From Hydrogenimonas sp. (GTDB lineage Bacteria > Campylobacterota > Campylobacteria > Campylobacterales > Hydrogenimonadaceae): a DNA stretch of 5,424 nucleotides. This document shows positions 1 through 5,424 of this stretch, piece after piece. The position numbers were made by a program, and so were the translations under genes. The notes under the pieces were generated by a model, which saw only the letters and a list, made by a program, of their open reading frames with translations, was not told the origin of the DNA and ran no database searches. Position 1 is the first letter of the stretch. Every line of letters begins with the position of its first letter. The stretch is taken from contig NZ_JAOZOZ010000008.1 in NCBI RefSeq assembly GCF_029933015.1, forward strand, positions 1 to 5,424. Reading direction: 5' to 3'.

Positions 1-4
1 CGTT

Positions 5-101
5 GCACCTCCTTGACTATGCTATGGCATAGCCTGCGTCGGTGCGCCTTGCCAGAAACAAAGCTTGCAAAGCTATGACCGCATAGGGTTTTTAGAGGTG
101 C
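5..101. repeat. Compound inverted-repeat element, possibly a dispersed intergenic repeat or structured leader
   Basis: Seven-base outer arms, GCACCTC (5-11) and GAGGTGC (95-101), are exact complements and enclose two internal hairpins: CTATGC-TATG-GCATAG (17-32) and CTATG-ACCG-CATAG (73-86). A further pair, GCACC (5-9) with GGTGC (41-45), uses the same left arm. A weaker AGCTT/AAGCT pair lies at 62-74. The two hairpins share the CTATG/CATAG core. From memory the layout resembles mobile intergenic hairpin repeats scattered in proteobacterial genomes, but only one copy is in this window, so that is unproven. The element may continue past the left edge. Confidence 0.45.
6..14 (-). promoter_or_regulatory. 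Strong Shine-Dalgarno-like sequence at the left edge
   Basis: The minus strand reads AAGGAGGTG followed by CAACG up to the edge, a near-perfect match to the anti-Shine-Dalgarno of 16S rRNA. A start codon at the usual spacing would fall at or just beyond the edge. The core GAGGTG is also an arm of the inverted repeats, so it could be hidden in RNA structure. If the element is merely a repeat, the match may have no role in translation. Confidence 0.3.
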
Positions 102-110
102 CCTGTAGTT

Positions 111-116
111 ATTATA
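111..116 (-). promoter_or_regulatory. Candidate -10 element (TATAAT) facing left
   Basis: A perfect TATAAT reads on the minus strand. No good -35 box is found at 16-18 bp. The nearest, TTTACT at 142-137, is spaced 20 bp away. Campylobacterota sigma-70 promoters often lack a -35 box and rely on the -10 plus T-rich upstream DNA, and TTTTCC at 131-126 is partly T-rich. Transcription would start near 104 and run through the inverted-repeat element toward a gene beyond the left edge. Confidence 0.4.
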
Positions 117-155
117 TCCGACGAAGGAAAACTGAGAGTAAATGGAACTTTAAGA

Positions 156-177
156 GCAACCGCCTTTTGGCAGTTGC
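156..177 (-). terminator. Candidate transcription terminator of the mscS-clc-trkA-trkH operon
   Basis: On the minus strand GCAACTGCC and GGCGGTTGC form a nine-pair stem (one G-U pair) closed by an AAAA loop. It stands about 210 bp after trkH, where an operon terminator could be. The following sequence TCTTAAAG is only weakly T-rich, so termination may be partial, or the hairpin may mainly protect the 3' end of the message. The same stem read on the plus strand has a C-A mismatch, which favours a minus-strand role. Confidence 0.4.
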
Positions 178-222
178 CCGTGGAAAGTAAAATTTCTGTA
201 AAGAAACCTGTATATTGACGTG

Positions 223-385
223 ACGCTCTTTCATCGTCTCCTCTTTGATGCATACGAAGACGCGACCGTCCAGACGCATCAGACGACATCACGCCTTTTG
301 GACCTCAATCGAAGAGGCCGATTCGACCTTCTTCGAAATTTCAGCTATATCACGAACCGTTCAGAAAATCGCAATTTTCTACCAC
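223..385 (-). pseudogene. Possible degraded reading frame downstream of trkH
   Basis: Just after the trkH stop, one minus-strand frame reads KIAIF, stop, TVRDIAEISKKVESASSIEV, QKA, stop, CRLMRLDGRVFVCIKEETMK. The two interruptions are both TGA. Composition (helix-like charge pattern, G/C-rich third positions) resembles the real genes nearby. The frame has no start codon in its first part and no recognisable family. From ATG 279 the same frame is open to TAA 112 (55 residues). From ATG 234, preceded by AGAGGAG, it encodes 40 residues. The part beyond about position 220 turns AT-rich, runs through the hairpin at 156-177 and no longer looks coding. It could be a decayed small gene, a short real peptide, or chance. 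Confidence 0.2.
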
Positions 386-1828
386 TCAAAAACGTTTCCA
401 GAACGACGCCGTAAAAAGTATGTACACGGTATAACACTCCAGACGGCCTACGATCATGCCGAAGGAGAGGACGAGTTTGTCGATGTCGCTGAAAAACCCG
501 AAGTTTTCTGCCGGTCCCACGTGGCCGAAACCGGGTCCGACATTGCCCACGATGGCAAGAGCCCCGGATATCGCCGTCATCTCGTCGTATCCCCGCGCAT
601 AGATATAGACGCTCATAAGTCCCACCGTAAAGACGAAAAGCGTGAAAAATCCGAAAGTCGAAGCCAGTACATGGCGTTCGAGCTTCACACCGTCGACGAA
701 AACGGATATCAGAGCTTTGGGGTGGAGAATGCGTCTGAGCTCGGCGAAAAGTGTTTTGAAAATGACGACATAGCGGATCACCTTCACGCCTCCGGCCGTC
801 GAACCGGCGTTTCCTCCCACCAGCATGGCGACGAAAATGATCGCGACGGCAAGATGGCTCCACGTGCCGTAATCGATCGTGGCGAAACCCGTCGTCGTCA
901 TGACCGACGCGATCGTGAAAAAGGCGTGGGTCGCCGCGTGGGTCGCCGCGTCGCCCCCCAGCTCCATATGGACCAGCGTCAGAAGCGTCCCAAGAATCGC
1001 GAAGATAGAAAGATACCAGCGCACCTCCTCTCCCCTGTATCCGCTGGTATCACGGTAGAGAAGTTTCAGATGCGCCAGGAAGTTGATGCCGGAGACCATC
1101 ATGAAAAAGGTGGTGGTCCATATGATCCAGGGGCTTTGGAAAAAGCCCAAAGAACTGTTTTTCGTCGAAAAACCGCCGGTGGAGAGGGTCGAAAATGCGT
1201 GGTTGACCGCATCGAACCAATCCATGCCGAAAAGTTTCAAAAACAGGGTATCGGCCAGTGTCAGCAGAAGATAGATCCCCCAGAGACTGAGTGCCGTGTC
1301 CTTGATTTTCGGGCGGAGTTTCTCGATCTGTATGCCCGTCGCCTCGGCTTTGAAAAGGGAGAGGCTTCCTGTGGGGTTGATCACCGACAGAAGCCCCACA
1401 CCCAGAACGATGATCCCCACGCCACCGAGCCAGTGCATCAGACTGCGGTGGAAAAGTATCATGTGCGGAAGACTTTCGATATCGGTATAGACCGTGGCGC
1501 CTGTCGTCGTAAAACCGCTGATCGCTTCGAAAAATGCCGAAGTGAAAGTGACATGCGTATAGAGAAACAGCGGCATCGCACCCGCCACACCGATCAGAAT
1601 CCAGAGCAGATTGACCACGAGAATGCTCTCTCTGATTTTCAGGGTCACCGGATGTCTGCGCAAAAAGAGAAAGATCGTCAGATTCATTCCGACAAAGAGT
1701 GCATCGAATAGAAAAAGAGCGAATATCGATTCGTCATAGAGCCATCCGATCATCAGATCGAACCCGAAAAAGAGGCCGAGCGTCACGCCGATGAGGCTGA
1801 GGACCTTGAAAATGCTTCTATAGTCCAT
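386..1828 (-). CDS. trkH: Trk potassium uptake channel subunit TrkH
   Basis: This K+-translocating inner-membrane subunit works with TrkA. At 480 residues it has the usual family length, with four imperfect membrane-pore-membrane repeats after an N-terminal membrane pair. The filter loops are visible: SGFTTTGATV (filter Gly110), STLSTGGFST (Gly218), SVMTTTGFATID (Gly314) and IVGNVGPGFG (Gly431). The intramembrane loop motif GGNAGSTAGGVKVIR (338-352) is present. GRLE (461-464) marks the conserved C-terminus, which ends FWKRF. MHWLGGVGIIVLG (131-143) is the usual segment after the first pore loop. ATG 1828 lies inside the end of trkA (11-bp overlap). No clear Shine-Dalgarno is seen before it, so translation probably depends on ribosomes finishing trkA. 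A perfect 12-bp tandem duplication adds an AATH repeat (294-301) just before the third pore helix. The gene appears intact and is the last clear gene of the cluster before a 385-bp gap. Confidence 0.97.
   Translation of the reverse strand: MDYRSIFKVLSLIGVTLGLFFGFDLMIGWLYDESIFALFLFDALFVGMNLTIFLFLRRHPVTLKIRESILVVNLLWILIGVAGAMPLFLYTHVTFTSAFFEAISGFTTTGATVYTDIESLPHMILFHRSLMHWLGGVGIIVLGVGLLSVINPTGSLSLFKAEATGIQIEKLRPKIKDTALSLWGIYLLLTLADTLFLKLFGMDWFDAVNHAFSTLSTGGFSTKNSSLGFFQSPWIIWTTTFFMMVSGINFLAHLKLLYRDTSGYRGEEVRWYLSIFAILGTLLTLVHMELGGDAATHAATHAFFTIASVMTTTGFATIDYGTWSHLAVAIIFVAMLVGGNAGSTAGGVKVIRYVVIFKTLFAELRRILHPKALISVFVDGVKLERHVLASTFGFFTLFVFTVGLMSVYIYARGYDEMTAISGALAIVGNVGPGFGHVGPAENFGFFSDIDKLVLSFGMIVGRLECYTVYILFTASFWKRF
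924..947. repeat. Perfect 12-bp tandem duplication inside trkH
   Basis: GCGTGGGTCGCC occurs twice without a gap, followed by a partial third copy (GCGT). It keeps the frame and gives the AATH-AATH repeat at TrkH residues 294-301, in the extracytoplasmic segment leading into the third pore helix. It looks like replication slippage that the protein tolerates. Confidence 0.85.
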
Positions 1829-3134
1829 AGAACCAGACTTTCAGTTTGGGTGCATTCTCTTCCGTCGTGAATCCGACGATGAGATCCTCCTCTTCCATCA
1901 CGAGAGGCCTGTCGAATCGTATCAGCTCCTCTCTTCTCACAAGGTAGAGCCTGGCACCATCCTTGAGTTTGGAGGGTTTGACCTTTTTTCCGATCAGATG
2001 GGAATTCCTGAAGATTTTTCGCAGAAAAATCGTCGCCTTTCCACCGCAGAATTTCCTCTCCATGATGACGCTGCTCGAATAGATCGACTCGAGAATCGCG
2101 TTGTAGGCGCTCATTTTCGGACCACGCACGACGACGATCCCCAGAGAGTGCATCAGGTTGTAGTACTCCCTTTCGTTGTTGACGGCTACCACTTTGTGGA
2201 TGCCGTGTTCCTGTGCCTCGAGACATTTGATGATGTTGTATTCGTCGTTGTCGGTGGCGGCGATCATCAGATCGGCATATGCGAGCCCTTCCTCCTCGAA
2301 AAGTTCACTGGTGCCATATTTGCAGCTGAGGGTCATCGCTTCCCCTTCGAGCTTTTCGTCGGCTTTTTCGCACAACTGGACGTTTTTCTCGATCAGTTTG
2401 ACCTCGATACCGTTTTCGATCAGTTTTCTGGCGATCGCAATACCCAGATCGCCCGCCCCGAAAACGACACACCTTTCGATGGAGCGGGGAGTTTCCGTGT
2501 CGAATTCACGGCACAGTTCGCGAATCTTCTCTTCATCACCGAAAAGATAGACCAGATCGTGGGGTTCGACGGGGGCATCCTCGTCGGGGATGAAAAATCT
2601 CTTTCCTCTTTCGATCCCGACGATATCGAAGCGCTCCTTCTTCAGACGCACCGGTTCGTCGAGACTCGCAGCCCAGACCGAGATCAGTTTGAACGCCGTA
2701 TGCCTGAAAAACTTGACATTGTTGGCTTTGGGATATTTCAGCAGCATCGCCACCGTCTCCGATGTCAGATCGAGGGGAAAGACGGTCTTGGAGATGCCCA
2801 GTTTTTCTCTGATCGAGCTCTTGTCGAAAAAAGCGTTGCGCAGACGTATGACCTTTCGCTTCAGATCGATCGTATCGTCGACGATCAGTGTCGAAATGAG
2901 GTTGGCCTCGTCCGTATCGGTGACGGCGATAAAAAGATCCGCTTTTTTCTCGATCAGTTTCCTGTATGTCTGTGGATCTTCTATATCCCCATGGATCGGG
3001 AGAATGTCAAGCGACTCTTGCAATCTATGGAGCGCTTCCGCGTTTCTATCGATAATCGTGACGTTGTGTCCGATGGAGAGCGTTTTGGCGAGATTGAATC
3101 CGACTCTTCCGGCTCCTGCGATGATGATATCCAC
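1818..3134 (-). CDS. trkA: Trk potassium uptake system regulatory subunit TrkA
   Basis: This cytosolic gating subunit of the Trk K+ importer forms a ring under the TrkH membrane dimer and controls it through bound NAD(H) or adenine nucleotides. It has 438 residues, close to the usual length for two-repeat TrkA. The order is RCK_N, RCK_C, RCK_N, RCK_C. The first Rossmann motif is GAGRVG (7-12) with acidic D29 at the end of beta-2, and VTDTDEANL (71-79) is the usual turn. The first C-domain spans about 130-205. The second Rossmann motif is GAGDLG (226-231) with E249, followed by AATDNDEYNI (292-301). The second C-domain spans about 360-425. Both nucleotide sites look intact. The start is GTG, placed directly after the TAA of the ClC gene, with AAGGAGG five bases upstream. 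The N-terminus MDIIIAGAGRVG matches the expected family start. The 3' end overlaps trkH by 11 bp, as expected for subunits made together. Confidence 0.96.
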   Translation of the reverse strand: MDIIIAGAGRVGFNLAKTLSIGHNVTIIDRNAEALHRLQESLDILPIHGDIEDPQTYRKLIEKKADLFIAVTDTDEANLISTLIVDDTIDLKRKVIRLRNAFFDKSSIREKLGISKTVFPLDLTSETVAMLLKYPKANNVKFFRHTAFKLISVWAASLDEPVRLKKERFDIVGIERGKRFFIPDEDAPVEPHDLVYLFGDEEKIRELCREFDTETPRSIERCVVFGAGDLGIAIARKLIENGIEVKLIEKNVQLCEKADEKLEGEAMTLSCKYGTSELFEEEGLAYADLMIAATDNDEYNIIKCLEAQEHGIHKVVAVNNEREYYNLMHSLGIVVVRGPKMSAYNAILESIYSSSVIMERKFCGGKATIFLRKIFRNSHLIGKKVKPSKLKDGARLYLVRREELIRFDRPLVMEEEDLIVGFTTEENAPKLKVWFYGL

Positions 3135-4568
3135 TTACGCCTCCTTCTTCTCCTGCTTGAGCGTCGACACTTTCCGTTTTTTCTTTTCACTGAGGACTTC
3201 ACGGCGTTTTTGTAATCTCTTTTTGATATTGCGTATACGCCCAATCTCTTTTTCTTCGAGATCGACATCCGCATTTTCTATCACTTCACCCACACGGACT
3301 TCGAGCATTTCGGACTTTTTCATCGCGAGAATCTGTGATGGGAATACACTCCGATGTCCCGTGATCAAAAAACTGATGACCGCACTGAGCGCGGCGTAAT
3401 GGGCGATCTCGAGTCCGAAAAGTTCCACTGCCATGATTGTTGCGGCAATAGGCGCGTTCGTGGCACCCGCCAGGACACTGACAAAACCGAGTGCCGCGAA
3501 AAGTGTAACATGGCTGTCGCCGATAATCTGTGCGAACGACATCCCGCTGGTTGCCCCGATATAGAAAAGTGGCGTAATGATCCCTCCGCTTCCACCGACC
3601 CCGAGTGTGATAGAGGTGAAGATCGTTTTAAGTATGAAGGCGTACCACGGAATATCGGCCGGAATGTAGGGATGTGGTGTCAAAACATCTTTGATGGTCC
3701 CCAAACCGAGACCAAGATACATTTCACCGAAAACCAGCGTCAGAAGAACGAGCACGGCACCGCCGAGAAGTGCGACGAGATAGGGATGCAGGGAGAGTTT
3801 TTTGATGAAATGGTGGGTCATGTTCATCACCGTGACGATCAGATCCGAAACGATACCGAAAAAGATGCCGGCCGCCACCACCTTCAGGATGAGAGGCAGA
3901 TCGAGTGTCACGGACTGAAAGAAGTGGATGTCGAAATAGGTGTATTCGATGCCCAGAAACTGTGCCGTCGTGAAAGCGGCGAATCCGGCGATGAAGGATG
4001 GCAGCAGCACATCGTAGAGGATGACACCGATGATCAGCACTTCGACCCCAAATATCGCACCGGCGATCGGTGTGCCGAAAACGGAGGCGAATCCGGCACT
4101 GATTCCGCAGATGACCAGCTTTTTTCTATCCTCCTTGGAAAACCCGAGTATATCCGAAAGCAGCGAAGCGGTCCCCGCACCGATCTGTGCACCCGGTCCC
4201 TCTTTACCGACCGACCCTCCGGCAAAGAGTGTCAGGACTGTCGCGAAGAGTTTCACAGGGATTACCGCCAAATCGATCTTTCCATGTTTTTTGTGTACCG
4301 CTTCGATCACCTTTTCGGTGCCGTGCCCTTCGGCATTGGGCGCGAAAGTGCGGATCAGAAAAACGGTCAGAAAAAGAGCCAGGGGCAGCAGATAGAAGTA
4401 GGGAAAAGGCAGATCCGCACGGTTTTGTTCCCCGACGATCAATATCTTCAAAAAGAGGGTTACGATCGCACCGATGACGATGCCGATTACGGATGAGAGT
4501 ACGACCCATTTGGCCACACTCAGAAATATCGCCATCTGCTCGGTCAGATGTTTGCGGATCATACGCAT
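3135..4568 (-). CDS. ClC-family voltage-gated chloride channel/transporter
   Basis: This integral inner-membrane protein of 477 residues conducts or exchanges chloride. The family landmarks appear in order. GHGTE (81-85) takes the place of GSGIP. GGSVGKEGPGAQIG (117-130) contains the GKEGP filter with gating glutamate E123, equivalent to E148 in E. coli ClcA. The FGTPIAGAIFGVEV helix is at 164-177, and GVGGSGGIITP (323-333) takes the place of GxFxP. GHRSVFPSQ (404-412) is the final membrane helix region. By eye, ClcA E203 corresponds to V177, S107 to H82 and Y445 probably to F409. Exchangers use glutamate at 203, while animal ClC channels have valine, so this may be channel-like (inference). 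No CBS domains follow. Instead, about 50 charged, lysine/arginine-rich residues (about 428-477) form a probable helical or coiled-coil cytosolic tail. ATG 4568 is chosen because an in-frame TAA lies directly upstream. An AGGAG Shine-Dalgarno overlaps the upstream stop region with a rather long spacer. The gene abuts trkA. Confidence 0.93.
   Translation of the reverse strand: MRMIRKHLTEQMAIFLSVAKWVVLSSVIGIVIGAIVTLFLKILIVGEQNRADLPFPYFYLLPLALFLTVFLIRTFAPNAEGHGTEKVIEAVHKKHGKIDLAVIPVKLFATVLTLFAGGSVGKEGPGAQIGAGTASLLSDILGFSKEDRKKLVICGISAGFASVFGTPIAGAIFGVEVLIIGVILYDVLLPSFIAGFAAFTTAQFLGIEYTYFDIHFFQSVTLDLPLILKVVAAGIFFGIVSDLIVTVMNMTHHFIKKLSLHPYLVALLGGAVLVLLTLVFGEMYLGLGLGTIKDVLTPHPYIPADIPWYAFILKTIFTSITLGVGGSGGIITPLFYIGATSGMSFAQIIGDSHVTLFAALGFVSVLAGATNAPIAATIMAVELFGLEIAHYAALSAVISFLITGHRSVFPSQILAMKKSEMLEVRVGEVIENADVDLEEKEIGRIRNIKKRLQKRREVLSEKKKRKVSTLKQEKKEA
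3140..3146 (-). promoter_or_regulatory. Ribosome binding site of trkA, fixing a GTG start
   Basis: AAGGAGG lies inside the last codons of the ClC gene, five bases (CGTAA) before GTG 3134-3132. The TAA stop and the GTG start touch. This supports the GTG start and coupled re-initiation. Confidence 0.8.
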
Positions 4569-4580
4569 ATTTTTTTACGG

Positions 4581-4599
4581 CTCCTCATTCCGACAGGAG
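4581..4599 (-). promoter_or_regulatory. Short inverted repeat covering the MscS stop and the ClC Shine-Dalgarno
   Basis: On the minus strand CTCCT and AGGAG can pair around a nine-base loop. The AGGAG half is the only Shine-Dalgarno-like sequence before the ClC ATG, and the loop contains the last MscS codons up to the start of the stop codon. Ribosomes finishing MscS would melt the stem and free the site, which suits translational coupling. The stem is only 5 bp, so this is tentative. Confidence 0.3.
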
Positions 4600-5424
4600 T
4601 TTCGTTCTTTTAGCCATCGACGTGAAGCTCTCCTCTATATTTTCCGGATCGAAATAGATCGACTCGGAGGGGAAGGCGAAATCGAGATGATATTTTTCGA
4701 GAATTTCCCAAATTTTCAGCATCACATCCTGTTTGACTTCCAGCCACTCCTGCCAGACGACGCTTTTACTGAAACAGTAGACCAAAATGTTGATGGAAGA
4801 GTCGGCGAACTCGTCCAGAAAGACCAGCAGGGTCGTTTTGACGCCATATTTGTCTTCGAGCGAAAGCAGCTTCTTTTCGCGGCGGGAGCGTCTTTGGAAA
4901 ATCTTTTTGCCGTCGACTTTTTTGGAGGAGGCGATGCCGGGATGCTCCGAAAGCATCTTTTCGATCTCTTTGACCGCGGCCATGAGGTCCTCGCGCTTCG
5001 AGTCGTAGGTGACACCGATCACCATTTTGATGCGGCGTCCCACGGTCCGTTTGCTCCAGTTTTTCAGAGGATTGTTGGCCAGCGTGGCGTTGGGCACCGT
5101 GATCATCGCGTTGTCGAATGTCCTGATCATCGTACTGATGAAGCCGATCTCCACGACCGTGCCTTCCACATCGGGGGTTTCGATCCAGTCTCCCTGACTG
5201 AAAGAGTTGTCGAAGATGATCTTCAGTAGGCCGAAAAAGTTGCTGAGCGTATTCTGCGCCGCCAGTGCCACCGCCAGACCGCCGATCCCCAGGGAGGCGA
5301 CGACACCGGTGATGTTGACTCCCATACGCACCAGCAGCATCGAAATGGCGATGATGACGATGATCGCCTTGACGATGGAGATGATCAGATTGATCAGCTC
5401 CTGTCTGAGCTGTTTGTTTTTGAG
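4585..5424 (-). CDS. MscS-family mechanosensitive ion channel (C-terminal part; 5' end outside window)
   Basis: This inner-membrane channel opens under membrane tension and releases ions and small solutes during hypo-osmotic shock. The reading frame is open to the right edge, giving 279 visible residues, so the ATG at 5340 is internal and the true start lies outside. Visible residues 10-28 form a hydrophobic helix (probable TM2). Residues about 35-68 are the pore-lining TM3, with the LGIGGLAVALAAQNTLSNFF pattern. Aligned by eye to E. coli MscS, the two pore-closing leucines (L105, L109) are kept as L50 and L54, while kink residue G113 is Asn58. The beta domain follows (GDWIE near 78, GTVVEIG near 88, VPNATLANNPLKNWSK near 110). 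The C-terminal alpha/beta domain ends with a FAFPSESIYF segment near 249, typical of the family. A basic stretch (about 168-186, QRRSRREKK) sits inside that last domain. The stop lies 16 bp before the ClC gene, so the two are co-transcribed. Paralog type (MscS, YnaI-like or other) cannot be settled without the N-terminus. Confidence 0.93.
   Translation of the reverse strand, partial: LKNKQLRQELINLIISIVKAIIVIIAISMLLVRMGVNITGVVASLGIGGLAVALAAQNTLSNFFGLLKIIFDNSFSQGDWIETPDVEGTVVEIGFISTMIRTFDNAMITVPNATLANNPLKNWSKRTVGRRIKMVIGVTYDSKREDLMAAVKEIEKMLSEHPGIASSKKVDGKKIFQRRSRREKKLLSLEDKYGVKTTLLVFLDEFADSSINILVYCFSKSVVWQEWLEVKQDVMLKIWEILEKYHLDFAFPSESIYFDPENIEESFTSMAKRTKLLSE

Larger units (their letters stand above)
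1..385. other. Intergenic region with no confident gene
   Basis: No reading frame here gives a recognisable protein on either strand. The right part (about 223-385) still has codon-like composition on the minus strand but is broken by stops. The middle (about 140-215) is AT-rich and contains a hairpin after the Trk genes. The left part (1-120) holds a perfect -10 hexamer on the minus strand and a set of nested inverted repeats that runs to, and perhaps past, the window edge. I saw no tRNA-like or rRNA-like sequence and no CRISPR repeats. Confidence 0.7.

Noticed and set aside
165..193. Possible plus-strand promoter with TAAAAT at 188-193
   Set aside because: No acceptable -35 box, and the transcript would only run antisense into trkH. 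AT-rich DNA alone is not enough support.
215..220. TTGACG as a plus-strand -35 box
   Set aside because: No -10-like hexamer 16-18 bases downstream.
92..292. Minus-strand 66-codon frame MMSSDASGRS...
   Set aside because: Runs through the hairpin, the AT-rich spacer and the TATAAT, has no Shine-Dalgarno at its start, and its composition does not look coding.
309..336. Nine-pair inverted repeat (TCGAAGAGG with the CTTCTTCGA region) after trkH
   Set aside because: No T-run follows on either strand, one pair is G-U on the plus strand (A-C on the minus), and it lies in the coding-like stretch, so it is probably chance.
245..1711. Plus-strand 488-codon open frame antisense to trkH
   Set aside because: The translation is very rich in charged residues and histidine with no fold-like pattern, while the opposite strand encodes clear TrkH. 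The openness follows from codon use in the real gene.
1998..3215. Plus-strand 405-codon open frame antisense to trkA
   Set aside because: Repetitive Phe/Asp/Val-rich shadow of TrkA codons with no recognisable domain.
3354..4496. Plus-strand 380-codon open frame antisense to the ClC gene
   Set aside because: Low-complexity charged translation, and the minus strand carries all the ClC motifs.
4474..5229. Plus-strand 251-codon open frame antisense to the MscS gene
   Set aside because: Shadow of the conserved MscS beta and C-terminal domains, with no supporting motif or ribosome site.

Overview
The window carries one tightly packed, leftward (minus-strand) gene cluster for membrane ion transport and osmotic balance. 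In transcription order it holds the C-terminal part of an MscS-type mechanosensitive channel (5424 to 4585, start outside the window), a ClC-family chloride channel/transporter (4568 to 3135), the potassium-uptake regulatory subunit TrkA (3134 to 1818) and the potassium channel subunit TrkH (1828 to 386). Gaps are 16 bp, 0 bp and an 11-bp overlap, so this is almost certainly one operon with translational coupling. The operon promoter lies upstream of the right edge and cannot be seen. Protein style (MscS and Trk sequences, AAGGAGG Shine-Dalgarno, roughly balanced base composition) suggests a free-living, perhaps marine or vent-type, Campylobacterota (Epsilonproteobacteria). This placement is an inference from sequence flavour, not a database match.

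The genes fit together functionally. TrkH with the cytosolic NAD(H)/nucleotide-binding ring protein TrkA imports K+ when osmolarity rises. The ClC protein moves the chief inorganic anion and may balance charge. MscS releases solutes on hypo-osmotic shock. The ClC protein keeps the external gating glutamate but has valine at the position of the proton-transfer glutamate of exchangers, so it may be a channel rather than an H+/Cl- antiporter.

Positions 1-385 have no confident gene. They hold, from right to left: a coding-looking but stop-interrupted stretch just after trkH (about 223-385), a 9-bp hairpin that may terminate the operon (156-177), a perfect TATAAT on the minus strand (111-116), and a compound inverted-repeat element (5-101). 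The minus-strand transcript of that element would end in a strong Shine-Dalgarno sequence next to the left window edge. Two upstream segments are each able to pair with that Shine-Dalgarno. This is the least ordinary part of the window: either a copy of a dispersed intergenic repeat or a structured 5' leader of a gene just outside the window.
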